64,000 bases of DNA from an uncultured Clostridia bacterium (GTDB taxonomy: Bacteria > Bacillota > Clostridia > Christensenellales > Borkfalkiaceae). The stretch lies in contig CALVUR010000003.1 of the NCBI GenBank assembly GCA_944363645.1, positions 62,001 to 126,000 of the forward strand, written 5' to 3'. Position 1 is the stretch's first letter. Each line of letters starts with the position of its first letter. Of the stretch, positions 9,289 through 17,448 are shown in pieces. The translations under genes and the position numbers were made by a program. Under the pieces are notes generated by a model, which was given only the letters and a program-made list of their open reading frames with translations, ran no database searches and was not told the origin of the DNA.

Positions 9289-9804
9289 TTAAACACATCC
9301 CCCAACGAGTTTAGTGCGCTTTGATAAAAGCGAAAGTAAATTTTTAATATCTTCAGGGTTGTTTTCGTCTTTTATTACCAAAAAATAATTTAATTTTTTC
9401 TTTAAATAAATTATTAAGGCTTTGTTTTTGTTTACCACTTTTTTAATCTGTAAGTAATATATTTTTTGCGAAAAAGTATTGCCGTTATGGAGAGTTACAT
9501 CCACTTGAAAATGGTAATCATAAAAGGTGTAAACAATATTTATTGGACCTTTAAAAGATTTTGCCCTTCTTACAATAGCAATGATGATAAGCATAATCAT
9601 AACTAAAACAAAAAGCGCCACTAAATAAATAATTGGAAAAAGTATTTCTTTTATATCAAAACCTGTCTCACTTAAACAAATGTTTAAAATTATACTAACA
9701 ACTAAAATTAAGTATAAGAAAATCGGCAAAAGTCTTAGTGCAAGGCTTTTATAATAGTAAGAATTTGTATTTTGTTTTGTTAGTGTAGTTTTTATTGTAA
9801 TCAT
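9289..9804 (-). CDS. YcxB-like membrane protein, paralogue of the next gene
   Basis: A 171-residue protein with two hydrophobic segments (about 25-47 and 55-80) and a C-terminal beta-rich domain with YTFYDYHFQVDV, aligned in layout with YTFEDDHVNV of the neighbouring protein. The two are probably an old tandem duplication. Function unknown. It has the same strand and spacing as its neighbour; the 89-base gap on the 5' side suggests a start of transcription there or read-through from 9894-10532. Confidence 0.6.
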   Translation of the reverse strand: MITIKTTLTKQNTNSYYYKSLALRLLPIFLYLILVVSIILNICLSETGFDIKEILFPIIYLVALFVLVMIMLIIIAIVRRAKSFKGPINIVYTFYDYHFQVDVTLHNGNTFSQKIYYLQIKKVVNKNKALIIYLKKKLNYFLVIKDENNPEDIKNLLSLLSKRTKLVGGCV

Positions 9805-9893
9805 ATTCCACCAAAAAAATCAAAATAATTAAAAGGGACTTTTATTGGTTTACCAAAAAAAGTCGCCGTTTTTAACACATGGTATGCATTAAA

Positions 9894-10532
9894 TTATAAA
9901 AGTTGATCCATCCTATCTCTTTCGCTTAATGCGTCATAATTGTTGTTGCCGGATGGTGCCAAGTTGATTTGATATGAAGCCAAACAACTTACACGTTTCA
10001 TTGAATAGATAATTCTGTATTGCTTTACACCTGCTTCAACTAAGGCTTCTAATGCGCCCAAGCAGTCTTCAACGTAGTTATATCTTGCGTCTTCTTTACC
10101 CTTTTTACCACGGAAAAAGATGTCGCATGTACCAAAAACAGGTTCGGTTGGCCGAATGGCTGCAACCTGCTTTAAATTTTTAAGCATTTCTACCTTTGAT
10201 TCGCCTTGCTTTGGAACTTCAATACTTATCGATACCTTTGTGATATCGCTTATCTTGATTTCGTCTTTTTGGTTTACAACGACCTTACCGCTGTCAATAG
10301 AGATAACAGGACCTGGTTTAACGGGGTTGCCGGTGATAACTGACGGAATTAAGATTGCGAAAATGAGCGCAAAAAAGATACAGAAAATGCCCATTGACGA
10401 CAATAATTGATTGCCCGATAAAAAGCAAGCAAGCGCACCGCCACCAGCGATAACAAGTAATAAACTGTAAAGAGTCATGTATTTGATTCTTTTTGATTTG
10501 TTAAATCTTATATTGGGGTAAAATTCTTTCAT
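9894..10532 (-). CDS. Conserved hypothetical membrane protein
   Basis: A 212-residue protein with two membrane segments (about 20-38 and 45-65) and a soluble C-terminal domain of about 140 residues beginning ISIDSGKVVVNQKDEIKISD, which looks like a bacterial PH-type fold. I do not recognise a family. It has a near-consensus promoter (10564-10592) and is the first gene of a likely three-gene run with the two YcxB-like proteins. Membrane-anchored PH-like domains next to each other suggest a shared envelope role, but this is inference. Confidence 0.55.
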   Translation of the reverse strand: MKEFYPNIRFNKSKRIKYMTLYSLLLVIAGGGALACFLSGNQLLSSMGIFCIFFALIFAILIPSVITGNPVKPGPVISIDSGKVVVNQKDEIKISDITKVSISIEVPKQGESKVEMLKNLKQVAAIRPTEPVFGTCDIFFRGKKGKEDARYNYVEDCLGALEALVEAGVKQYRIIYSMKRVSCLASYQINLAPSGNNNYDALSERDRMDQLL

Positions 10533-10563
10533 AACGTTTCCTTATTTATTTTTTATCCCCTAT

Positions 10564-10592
10564 ATTTTATTACAATTCATTTATTATGTCAA
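10564..10592 (-). promoter_or_regulatory. Sigma-A promoter of the 9894-10532 gene
   Basis: On the minus strand: -35 TTGACA (10587-10592), 17-base spacer, -10 TAAAAT (10564-10569), about 30 bases from the start codon. Confidence 0.82.
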
Positions 10593-10658
10593 CCCTTTTT
10601 ATAATAACTATACTTTTCGCATTAAACTATTGACTATTTTTCATTAAATTATCCTTTA

Positions 10659-11987
10659 TTAAATAAGGGGCGCAAAAAGATTAAACAAACTTTCAACCAC
10701 CCTACTTTCTTTAACCTTGTAATTTTGTATGGGTGCACATTGGCTTTTTATATGCTCAAAATCTTTCAAAAGTGGGGCTATAAGCCCGTTATCGGCGGAA
10801 AGTAACAAACTTTCAGTGGCGTATCTTCCGCTTCGCATATCAAAATTTGCCGAGCCAAAGATGGCAAAAACATCGTCTAAAATTAAAAATTTAGAATGCA
10901 AAAACTGTTTATCATAAAGAAAAACTTCCACGCCGTACCTATTTAATTTTTTACCAAAATGGCACGACAATTTGTCAAGTTTAGACTTATTTAACGCAGG
11001 AATTATAATGGTAACTTTTACCCCACGCAAAACGCACCTTTTAATTTCGGTAAAAAGATTTTGGCTTACCGACAAATAGGGCGTAACAATTTTTACACTT
11101 TTTTTGCTTTTATTGATAAAGTTTATAAAAATTTCTTCTACGTTTGCCTTATTAGGGGCTAAAAGGGGTAAATTTGTTAAACCATCTTTAACCGCCATTA
11201 AAGGTTTGTCCCACAAGGGATAAAAGGCGTTTAAATAATTTTGCCCAACAAGTTTTACCGCACAATTTTTATCTTCATACAAACTTTTATCATCGATATT
11301 TGCACTTGATAAATAGCAAATCTTTTTGTCCACAATAAAGACTTTAGCGTGCGTGCGCAAGTTGTCTTTTAAAAGTAAAAACGCAAAGGGCTTGTTTTTT
11401 ACAATTATATTTGCGCCCCTTTTTTTAAGTGCTAAAAAGCCTTCATCCTTTAAAATATCACCGCTACCGTAATAATCAACCGCAATATTCAATGACATAC
11501 CCCTGTCTATTAACTCAAAAAGTTTGCACATTAAAATTTGACTTGCTTTGCCGATTGAAATGATATAACTGAAGATATAAACGCTTTCTTTTGCGCAACT
11601 TATTTCCTTTATAAGATCATCAAAAAAGGATTTGCCATTATCAAAATAAAAAGTGCTTTCTTTTTGCAAAAAAGCCCGATAATCGACCCATAGGGGCACT
11701 TTTATGCTTGATTTACAATTTTTATTGTGCGATAAATACGCCCAGATTAAGATTGCAAAACCGCCAAAGGGTATCAAAAAAATTATAAGCGTCAAAAGTA
11801 GTTTTGACTGCATGGTGGTATTAGATATAAAGATAATAAAAAGCGAGATTAACAATAAAAACCCATAACACACCCCGCCCAACGCACGACAAAGAAGGTA
11901 AAGAAGAGCGCCAATTGAAAATATTAACAAAAGTGTGTTTATAGATATAAAAACCATTTTTAAATTGCGTGAATTTTTTAATGTCAT
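10659..11987 (-). CDS. Cardiolipin synthase-like phospholipase D family protein
   Basis: Membrane enzyme of 442 residues, expected to condense phosphatidylglycerol into cardiolipin. Three N-terminal hydrophobic segments lie at about 12-34, 38-55 and 62-86, followed by two PLD domains with HKD motifs: HAKVFIVDKK (H213) and HSKFLILDD (H364), each followed by SSAN or GSAN. Length is close to the usual 480-500 of bacterial Cls, slightly short at the N-terminus. The start codon overlaps the stop of the VanW-like gene by 4 bases (ATGA), so the two are translationally coupled. Residues 397-408 (SADNGLIAPLLK) are encoded by a dispersed-element copy. Confidence 0.88.
   Translation of the reverse strand: MTLKNSRNLKMVFISINTLLLIFSIGALLYLLCRALGGVCYGFLLLISLFIIFISNTTMQSKLLLTLIIFLIPFGGFAILIWAYLSHNKNCKSSIKVPLWVDYRAFLQKESTFYFDNGKSFFDDLIKEISCAKESVYIFSYIISIGKASQILMCKLFELIDRGMSLNIAVDYYGSGDILKDEGFLALKKRGANIIVKNKPFAFLLLKDNLRTHAKVFIVDKKICYLSSANIDDKSLYEDKNCAVKLVGQNYLNAFYPLWDKPLMAVKDGLTNLPLLAPNKANVEEIFINFINKSKKSVKIVTPYLSVSQNLFTEIKRCVLRGVKVTIIIPALNKSKLDKLSCHFGKKLNRYGVEVFLYDKQFLHSKFLILDDVFAIFGSANFDMRSGRYATESLLLSADNGLIAPLLKDFEHIKSQCAPIQNYKVKESRVVESLFNLFAPLI
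10768..10804 (-). repeat. Dispersed element inside the PLD gene, copy 4
   Basis: Near-complete copy: AAAAGTGGGGCTATAAGCCC then GTTATCGGCGGAAAGT on the plus strand. It is translated in frame as SADNGLIAPLLK. Confidence 0.9.
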
Positions 11988-13072
11988 TTACCTACCTCTA
12001 TAATTTGATTTACACTTTTATATTGGTCCTTGCGAAGAAAAACTTCACGCCTTACACCATTTTTTGTTATTACCAAATACCCTTCACTTTCAAAACCGTC
12101 TTTACCGACCTGTAAAATGTTATATTCCCCTAAACCTAAATGCTCATTAAAAACGGTTGTTGTTTCAAATGGTATTTGCTTTTTTATAACCGACTTACGA
12201 CTTATTTGATAGTCCATTTTTTGCCCATAAATTTGAAAGGTAATGCCGTTTGAAAAGACCTTTGAAACAATTAGTACAGGCGCATTTAAGGTGTTTTTAA
12301 AGACGAGATCGGCATAGCCAAAACTTACCATTGCATCAAAAGACTTTTCAACATAACTTACGCTTAAACTGTGCTGATTGTGGCAAATTGTAGTAAGCCC
12401 TGAAAGCAAAACAGCGTTATATAATGTGGTGGAAACTTGGCACACACCCCCGCCAAAGCCCAAATCGAACTTGCCGTCCACTATCACCTTTGACGGCATA
12501 TAACCCTTTTCTTCAGTGCGCTCACCCACCACGTTGTTAAAGGAAAACTCTTCATCAGGGTACAACGTTATGTTGTTTATCTTTGATGCCGAAAGGCAAA
12601 TATTATGAACTCTGTTTGTGTCGTCCATGTTAAAATAGGTTGTAAAACTTGCACGCAAGTTATCTAAGCCGACAAGGTCATTTTTTAAAACTTTTGGGTA
12701 AAGCGTTTGATATTTTGCCACGACAGAACCGCCACCGGCGGACAAACTTAACATAATGTCGTTGTACAAATCACGCTCACATAAAGAATACCCGTTGCTT
12801 TCTTCAATAATCTTCACCTTGTTTTGGTCGTAAAAAAGCCTTGCGTCTTGTGGCTTAAGATAGGTTTCATTTTTTACCATTTTTATAAAATTATCAATGC
12901 CGTAAAAGATACCTTCGCCGTACACAAAATCAAGTTGAGATTTATATATATAATAATTTTTTTGGCGTGCGTAAACGGTGATATAGGGCGCTTCAACCTT
13001 TTTAAATGCGCAAAGGTTTATAAGTAAGACCGCACCAGCCACCAAACACAAAAATTTTAAAAAACGCTTCAT
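11984..13072 (-). CDS. VanW-like exported protein
   Basis: A 362-residue protein with an N-terminal signal anchor (MKRFLKFLCLVAGAVLLINL) and a VanW domain in the second half, shown by FSFNNVVGERTEEKGYMPSK, GGGVCQVSTTLYNAVLLSGL and the HNQHSLSVSYV segment. VanW-domain proteins are common in Clostridia, sit at the envelope and have no settled biochemical function. The open frame extends to 13147, but that passes through a terminator hairpin, so the ATG at 13072 is chosen even though its ribosome binding site is weak. It is translationally coupled to the PLD gene. Confidence 0.85.
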   Translation of the reverse strand: MKRFLKFLCLVAGAVLLINLCAFKKVEAPYITVYARQKNYYIYKSQLDFVYGEGIFYGIDNFIKMVKNETYLKPQDARLFYDQNKVKIIEESNGYSLCERDLYNDIMLSLSAGGGSVVAKYQTLYPKVLKNDLVGLDNLRASFTTYFNMDDTNRVHNICLSASKINNITLYPDEEFSFNNVVGERTEEKGYMPSKVIVDGKFDLGFGGGVCQVSTTLYNAVLLSGLTTICHNQHSLSVSYVEKSFDAMVSFGYADLVFKNTLNAPVLIVSKVFSNGITFQIYGQKMDYQISRKSVIKKQIPFETTTVFNEHLGLGEYNILQVGKDGFESEGYLVITKNGVRREVFLRKDQYKSVNQIIEVGK

Positions 13073-13125
13073 TATACTTTTAGTTTGCTTTATATTTTTT
13101 GTTTTATGTAATTTTAAATATATAA

Positions 13126-13156
13126 AAAAGGCGTGCCCAAAAGGCACGCCTTTTAT
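13126..13156 (-). terminator. Bidirectional terminator hairpin between the sensor kinase and VanW genes
   Basis: Stem AAAAGGCGTGCC / GGCACGCCTTTT around a CAAA-type loop. It should end the regulator operon transcript. Confidence 0.85.
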
Positions 13157-13191
13157 TTTAAAATCATCTTATTTTTAACCAAGTTTTCGCT

Positions 13192-13228
13192 AAAAAGTGG
13201 AGATAACGGGCTTATAGGCGGACTTTTT
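13192..13228 (+). repeat. Dispersed element, copy 5
   Basis: AAAAAGTGGA, core GATAACGGGCTTATAGG, right arm CGGACTTTTT. Intergenic, downstream of the sensor kinase gene. Confidence 0.92.
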
Positions 13229-13329
13229 AAAATTTTGACAAATTTTTTAAGCCCTTTAAAATTAAATATTTTTACAAACTTTTACCCTTTTTAATTTAAA
13301 TTTTAACCCTTTTTAAAGCCAAAATTTAA

Positions 13330-14394
13330 TTAGTTTACAGGAAGTTTTACAACAAAGATTGTGCCACCGCCATCGTTATCTTGAACGCTTACACTGCCGT
13401 TATGGGCTTGTACAATACGCTTTACAAGTGTAAGACCTAAGCCGTTGCCTTCTTTACTATGCGAGTTGTCTTCCTGATAAAATTTATCGAAAATGTGAAA
13501 TTTAGCATCGTTAGAAATGCCAACGCCTTTATCGGCGATTGAAAAGACAATGCTGTCATCTTGCTTAACCAAATTGAGTGTAATAACTTGATTGTTGGGG
13601 CTAAATTTAATTGCGTTGTCGATAAGGTTCGCCCACACCCTAAACAATAAACTTTCATTACCGCAGTAGTAGATTTCGTCTAAATTAGCATCAAAGTCCA
13701 AGTTTTTGGCTTCCCACTTGGTTTCAAGTGCAACGACCGCTTGACGAATTTGCTCATCTAAACAATACCTTTCGTTTTTGGTGCTGATACTTTGGTTTTC
13801 GATTTTAGAAAGAAGTAAAATTTCGCCGATAAGCCGTGAAAGCCTTTTGGTGCTGAACAAAATTTTATCAATGTATTCACGTGTTTCTGCCGACTGGTTT
13901 TCCGCCTGCAAAAGTGTTGCGTAGCCTTCGATTGAAGAAATGGGCGTTTTAAACTCATGGGAAACGTTTGCGACAAAGTCCGATTGAAGTAGTTCTGTTG
14001 AGCGAAGTTCTTTAACCATGATGTTAAAAGCGTTATACGACTTTTTGATTTCGTCGATTTTGCTGTTTGTTGCAAGTTGAATTGCAAAGTCGCCTTTTGA
14101 AACTTCGGTCATCGCAGACTGCAGTTTGAGTAGTGGCGATACAACAAACCTGCGCATTATGTAGTAAGTAACAAAACTTGAAACGGCACTTATCAAAATT
14201 ATCCAAACAAGTTCCGGGACTTTAATTTCTTGTTCCCAAAACCAATTCATTACAACGTTTAGACCGCCAAGCGCAATGATTAGCGCAACCATTGACAAAA
14301 TACCGATAAGCAAAATTACCGTATGAAGTTTAATGGGCTTTTTGCCGACCATAACTATTTTGGCTTCCTTTTTAATTTTGTTTTCTTTCTTCAT
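13330..14394 (-). CDS. Sensor histidine kinase
   Basis: A 354-residue membrane kinase. Two membrane segments (about 23-44 and 61-80) flank a very short extracellular loop of about 15 residues, so it likely senses a membrane-level signal or a partner protein. A HAMP domain (about 82-135) is followed by the HisKA dimerisation domain with phospho-acceptor H146 in SHEFKTP and the HATPase domain (NLIDNAIKFSP, DKGVGI, GNGLGLTLVK). Its start lies 8 bases after the response regulator stop; the two form a classic pair in an operon that also contains the XRE regulator. Target unknown. Confidence 0.95.
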   Translation of the reverse strand: MKKENKIKKEAKIVMVGKKPIKLHTVILLIGILSMVALIIALGGLNVVMNWFWEQEIKVPELVWIILISAVSSFVTYYIMRRFVVSPLLKLQSAMTEVSKGDFAIQLATNSKIDEIKKSYNAFNIMVKELRSTELLQSDFVANVSHEFKTPISSIEGYATLLQAENQSAETREYIDKILFSTKRLSRLIGEILLLSKIENQSISTKNERYCLDEQIRQAVVALETKWEAKNLDFDANLDEIYYCGNESLLFRVWANLIDNAIKFSPNNQVITLNLVKQDDSIVFSIADKGVGISNDAKFHIFDKFYQEDNSHSKEGNGLGLTLVKRIVQAHNGSVSVQDNDGGGTIFVVKLPVN

Positions 14395-14402
14395 GTTTTC
14401 AC

Positions 14403-15083
14403 CTACTGATTTTTGCCCTTTACAAGTTTATAGCCTACGCCACGAATGGTAACTATTTCAAAATCTTTGCAATCACGAAAACGCTCACGCAGTCTGCCGA
14501 CATGGACTTCGACAGAGTGCGGATCGGTATCCGTTTCGTACCCCCAGACTTCATCCATAATTTGTTGCTTTGTAAAGATTTTGCCGGGGTATGAGGCAAG
14601 TTTATATAAAATTAAAAATTCCTTTTGCGGAAGGATAAATTCTTCATCGCCATCTTTGACGGTAAACGATTCAGCAAAAAGTTCAATTTTGCCAACCACT
14701 TGCTTTTTTTCGCTAATCATTTTTGCACGGCGAAGAAGTGCAGAAACCCTTAAAAGCATTTCGTTTACATCAACGGGCTTTTTAAGATAATCATCAGCAC
14801 CGACAACAAAGCCTTCACGCATGTCGGCAAAGGTGTCTTTTGCGGTAATTAAAATAACGGGCGTTTGATTATCTGCTTCACGCAAAAATTTAACAAATTC
14901 ATAGCCGTCCATAACGGGCATCATGATATCGCTAATTATTATATCAATGAATTGAGATTCTGTAATAAAAAGGGCTTCTTTGCCGTTGCAAGCGGTAAAG
15001 ACCATATACCCATTTTTTTCCAAAACCCTTTTAAATAAATTTCTTAATTCAACGTCGTCTTCGACAATTAAAACTTTAAACAT
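14403..15083 (-). CDS. OmpR/PhoB-family response regulator
   Basis: A 226-residue DNA-binding regulator. The receiver domain (1-120) has the acidic pair E8/D9-D10, phospho-acceptor D52 in ISDIMMP, and ITAKD. The C-terminal winged helix (about 130-223) has the PhoB-type signature FTKQQIMDEVWGYETDTDPH and VHVGRLRERF. It is directly upstream of its cognate sensor kinase and 16 bases downstream of the XRE-type regulator gene. Confidence 0.96.
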   Translation of the reverse strand: MFKVLIVEDDVELRNLFKRVLEKNGYMVFTACNGKEALFITESQFIDIIISDIMMPVMDGYEFVKFLREADNQTPVILITAKDTFADMREGFVVGADDYLKKPVDVNEMLLRVSALLRRAKMISEKKQVVGKIELFAESFTVKDGDEEFILPQKEFLILYKLASYPGKIFTKQQIMDEVWGYETDTDPHSVEVHVGRLRERFRDCKDFEIVTIRGVGYKLVKGKNQ

Positions 15084-15099
15084 AACTACCCCTTAAAAT

Positions 15100-15984
15100 T
15101 TATGGTGTAATAAAACTTGGAAGCGACAAAGTAAAGTCATAACCGAATAAATATGTCATCGAAAGCGCATTTTCGCCTTCTAAAACAACAAGTCTATTAA
15201 GTTTTTGATTTTTTACAAAAACTTGCAGTTTTGCATCTGTGGTAAAGCCAAAAAGTGGGGCTATAGGTAGATTATCGCCACTTTTTAACTTAAATTTAAG
15301 CGAGTTATCAACCCTTTTTACCGACCTTAAATCACTTTTATCTATATCAATTTTGATAAAGTTTGGAAAAACACTAAAAACATCTACTCTATCATTGTTT
15401 TCAGTAATTTCACCATTTATTACTGTATACAAAACATCTTTGTAAAAGTAGTTTTCGCTTTCAAAATCGGTGTAATAATATAAAAGTCTGCCGTCAAAAA
15501 AGTATTTGCGGATAAACACATAATTTTTGCCTTTATATTGTGCCGTAACCTTTATATTGCTTTCCTGATTGTAAATTTCAATAACGCTTTCAATTTGATT
15601 TTTTATCTTGTTTGCGTAATTTATCGGCATAACTATTGCCAAAATTATGGTAACAACTGACAAAATTACGCACATACCTATAAGCAAAAACTTGCGATTA
15701 ACGGGCTTATAGGCGGATTTTTGCACATTTTGGTCTTTTTCTTTTTCACCATCCACCTTAAAATTTTCACCGTCTGACAAATTAGTTTTCTCGTCAAATA
15801 ATTCCGCAACAGTGGTGTTTAAGGTTTTTGCGATAAGCGGAAAAAGTGAAACGTCCGGAAGCCCAACGCCACGTTCCCACTTAGAAACCGCTTGATAACT
15901 GACATGCAAAATATCGCCGAGTTGTTTTTGCGTTAACCCGGCTTGTATGCGAAGTTGTTTAATTTTTTCGCCTACACTTTTCAT
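15100..15984 (-). CDS. XRE-family membrane-anchored transcriptional regulator
   Basis: A 294-residue protein with an N-terminal helix-turn-helix (residues 1-65, GLTQKQLGDILHVSYQAVSK), a linker, one membrane segment (about 102-124, FLLIGMCVILSVVTIILAIV) and a C-terminal extracytoplasmic domain of about 165 residues. This layout suggests a regulator that couples an outside signal to DNA binding. The open frame reaches 16053, but the ATG at 15984 begins the conserved HTH and is chosen. Two dispersed-element copies are read in frame: SAYKPVNRK just before the membrane segment and SGDNLPIAPLFG near the C-terminus. It leads a likely operon with the two-component system. Confidence 0.85.
   Translation of the reverse strand: MKSVGEKIKQLRIQAGLTQKQLGDILHVSYQAVSKWERGVGLPDVSLFPLIAKTLNTTVAELFDEKTNLSDGENFKVDGEKEKDQNVQKSAYKPVNRKFLLIGMCVILSVVTIILAIVMPINYANKIKNQIESVIEIYNQESNIKVTAQYKGKNYVFIRKYFFDGRLLYYYTDFESENYFYKDVLYTVINGEITENNDRVDVFSVFPNFIKIDIDKSDLRSVKRVDNSLKFKLKSGDNLPIAPLFGFTTDAKLQVFVKNQKLNRLVVLEGENALSMTYLFGYDFTLSLPSFITP
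15250..15286 (-). repeat. Dispersed element inside the XRE gene, copy 6
   Basis: AAAAAGTGGGGCTATAGGTA then GATTATCGCCACTTTTT on the plus strand; both arms are intact and complementary. Translated as SGDNLPIAPLF. Confidence 0.92.
15686..15722 (+). repeat. Dispersed element inside the XRE gene, copy 7
   Basis: AAAAACTTGC, then GATTAACGGGCTTATAGG (one extra T in the core), then CGGATTTTT. It is in the opposite orientation to copy 6 in the same gene and is translated as SAYKPVNRK. Confidence 0.9.
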
Positions 15985-16152
15985 AGTTATATTGTAACAT
16001 ACAATTTGCAATACTTCCACACTTTTTATAAAAAAATAACACACATTAGACAACTAAACCAAAAGTTTAGTTTGTTTTTTAATAAATTACTTGAAATTAG
16101 CCGTTATTTATAATAAAATATCATTGTAACTAACTTTTTACGAGGCGATAAA

Positions 16153-16800
16153 ATGAAAAGATTTTTATCATTTTTAATAATTATAATGATATTTTTTACG
16201 GGGTGTAGCGCCGTCGGTAACGCAACAATGGATGATGCTGTCAAACCAAGCGGTGAGGCACATGCAAACGAAGTTGATGCAATCATAAAAAATATCAATT
16301 TTAACGACTTAAAGGGCTACAACTTAAATTTTATAGTTGGTGAAAACAAACAAGCGTTTGGTTTTAGCGCAACAATAAAATCTTCTAATATCGCAGTAAA
16401 CATCACTGATGGTGGTGAAAAACTTATCACGGGGGCGACCGTTGACGAGATAAACGCCCAATATTTAGACCTTGTAAATAGTGGTGAGTTTAGCGGTAAT
16501 TTAAGCGGAATTTTGCTTTCATCCCCCACCACGTTATTTGATTTTAGTCAAGAAAATTTGAGATCTTTTTATAAAAATCTTTCGCCAGAAGTTTATTATT
16601 TAGACATTTATGAAAATAGGGTAAAAGACGCCCTACCCATATTAAGCAATCAATTTTTAGTAATCGAAGATGTTTTAAATTTAAAAGTTACTCTTTTTAA
16701 TAACAGCAACGATATAAAAATTGAAATTGAAGTAAGCGTACAATTTAGTGATAGTGCCATCTCACAAAAAATAAACGTTGAAGTGGTTTTTGAATTTTAG
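16153..16800 (+). CDS. Small lipoprotein, function unknown
   Basis: A 215-residue exported protein with a lipobox FFTGC (C18). The mature part has no recognised domain; it alternates beta-like and helical segments (LNFIVGENKQAFGFSATIKS and ending IEIEVSVQFSDSAISQKINV). A CGAGGCG ribosome binding site precedes the ATG. It is the first gene of a tight operon (3-base gap, then a 4-base overlap) with an Lgt-like membrane protein and a beta-propeller lipoprotein, which suggests a shared envelope role. Confidence 0.75.
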   Translation: MKRFLSFLIIIMIFFTGCSAVGNATMDDAVKPSGEAHANEVDAIIKNINFNDLKGYNLNFIVGENKQAFGFSATIKSSNIAVNITDGGEKLITGATVDEINAQYLDLVNSGEFSGNLSGILLSSPTTLFDFSQENLRSFYKNLSPEVYYLDIYENRVKDALPILSNQFLVIEDVLNLKVTLFNNSNDIKIEIEVSVQFSDSAISQKINVEVVFEF

Positions 16801-16803
16801 GTT

Positions 16804-17448
16804 ATGATGGTTGTTGAACAAATTCAAAACGCCCCTATTTATTCGGCGATAATATTATTATCGTTTATTGTTGGGACGATATATTATTTTTATTTAGAAA
16901 GAAAAAATGATCCTTATTTAAAGTGTATTGTGTTTGTTATCGCCGGCACTTTTTCTGTGATAGCGTCAACGCTTTTATGCGCCTTATTTTCGCTTGTGTT
17001 TAACGACAAAATGTCGGGCTATAGGTCGATTTTCAGCATATTTTACACTTTATTTACCTTCCCTGTTTTTGGCTTTTTACTGCAAAAAATATTTAAACTT
17101 AAGGTAGATTTTGATTCCTATTTAAAGCCGATAATTGTTACGATTTTTATTGCACGCATCGCCTGTTTATATCAAGGTTGCTGTAATAAATATGGCTTAG
17201 TTTACATAGAAATGGCGATACTTTTGACCGTTTATATACTTACACTTGTGATAAAAAAATCAAACTTTTTTGGCTTTTTGCTTACCTATTCTATCTTTAG
17301 ATTTATCGCAGACTTTTTTAAAGAAACATTTTATTATGAACAAATAGGTGTACTTTCCATGATGCAATATATGGGCTTTATTTTGATATGTGTTTGCATT
17401 GTGGTGATTGTTACCAGCAAAAAAAAACCTAACGAGGAAAAATTATGA
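16804..17448 (+). CDS. Lgt-like (prolipoprotein diacylglyceryl transferase family) membrane protein
   Basis: A 214-residue polytopic protein of about seven membrane segments. It shows Lgt-like marks: ARIACLYQGCCNK, corresponding to the GRxGNFxxGxxxG-type central region of Lgt relatives that carry a GCC, and YSIFRFIADFFKE, corresponding to the conserved YgxxRFxxEfxR near the C-terminus. It is shorter than Lgt (about 270) and is probably a paralogue rather than the housekeeping enzyme. It sits between two lipoprotein genes, so a dedicated modifying role for its neighbours is possible. Residues MSGYRSIFS are encoded by a dispersed-element copy. The start could be either of the tandem ATGs at 16804 and 16807. 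Confidence 0.65.
   Translation: MMVVEQIQNAPIYSAIILLSFIVGTIYYFYLERKNDPYLKCIVFVIAGTFSVIASTLLCALFSLVFNDKMSGYRSIFSIFYTLFTFPVFGFLLQKIFKLKVDFDSYLKPIIVTIFIARIACLYQGCCNKYGLVYIEMAILLTVYILTLVIKKSNFFGFLLTYSIFRFIADFFKETFYYEQIGVLSMMQYMGFILICVCIVVIVTSKKKPNEEKL
17008..17035 (-). repeat. Dispersed element inside the Lgt-like gene, copy 8
   Basis: AAAATGTCGGGCTATAGGTC then GATTTTC on the plus strand; partial. Translated as MSGYRSIF. Confidence 0.75.

Noticed and set aside
13073-13147. Upstream start for the VanW-like gene at 13147
   Set aside because: The extension begins inside a strong terminator hairpin; the signal anchor begins at 13072.
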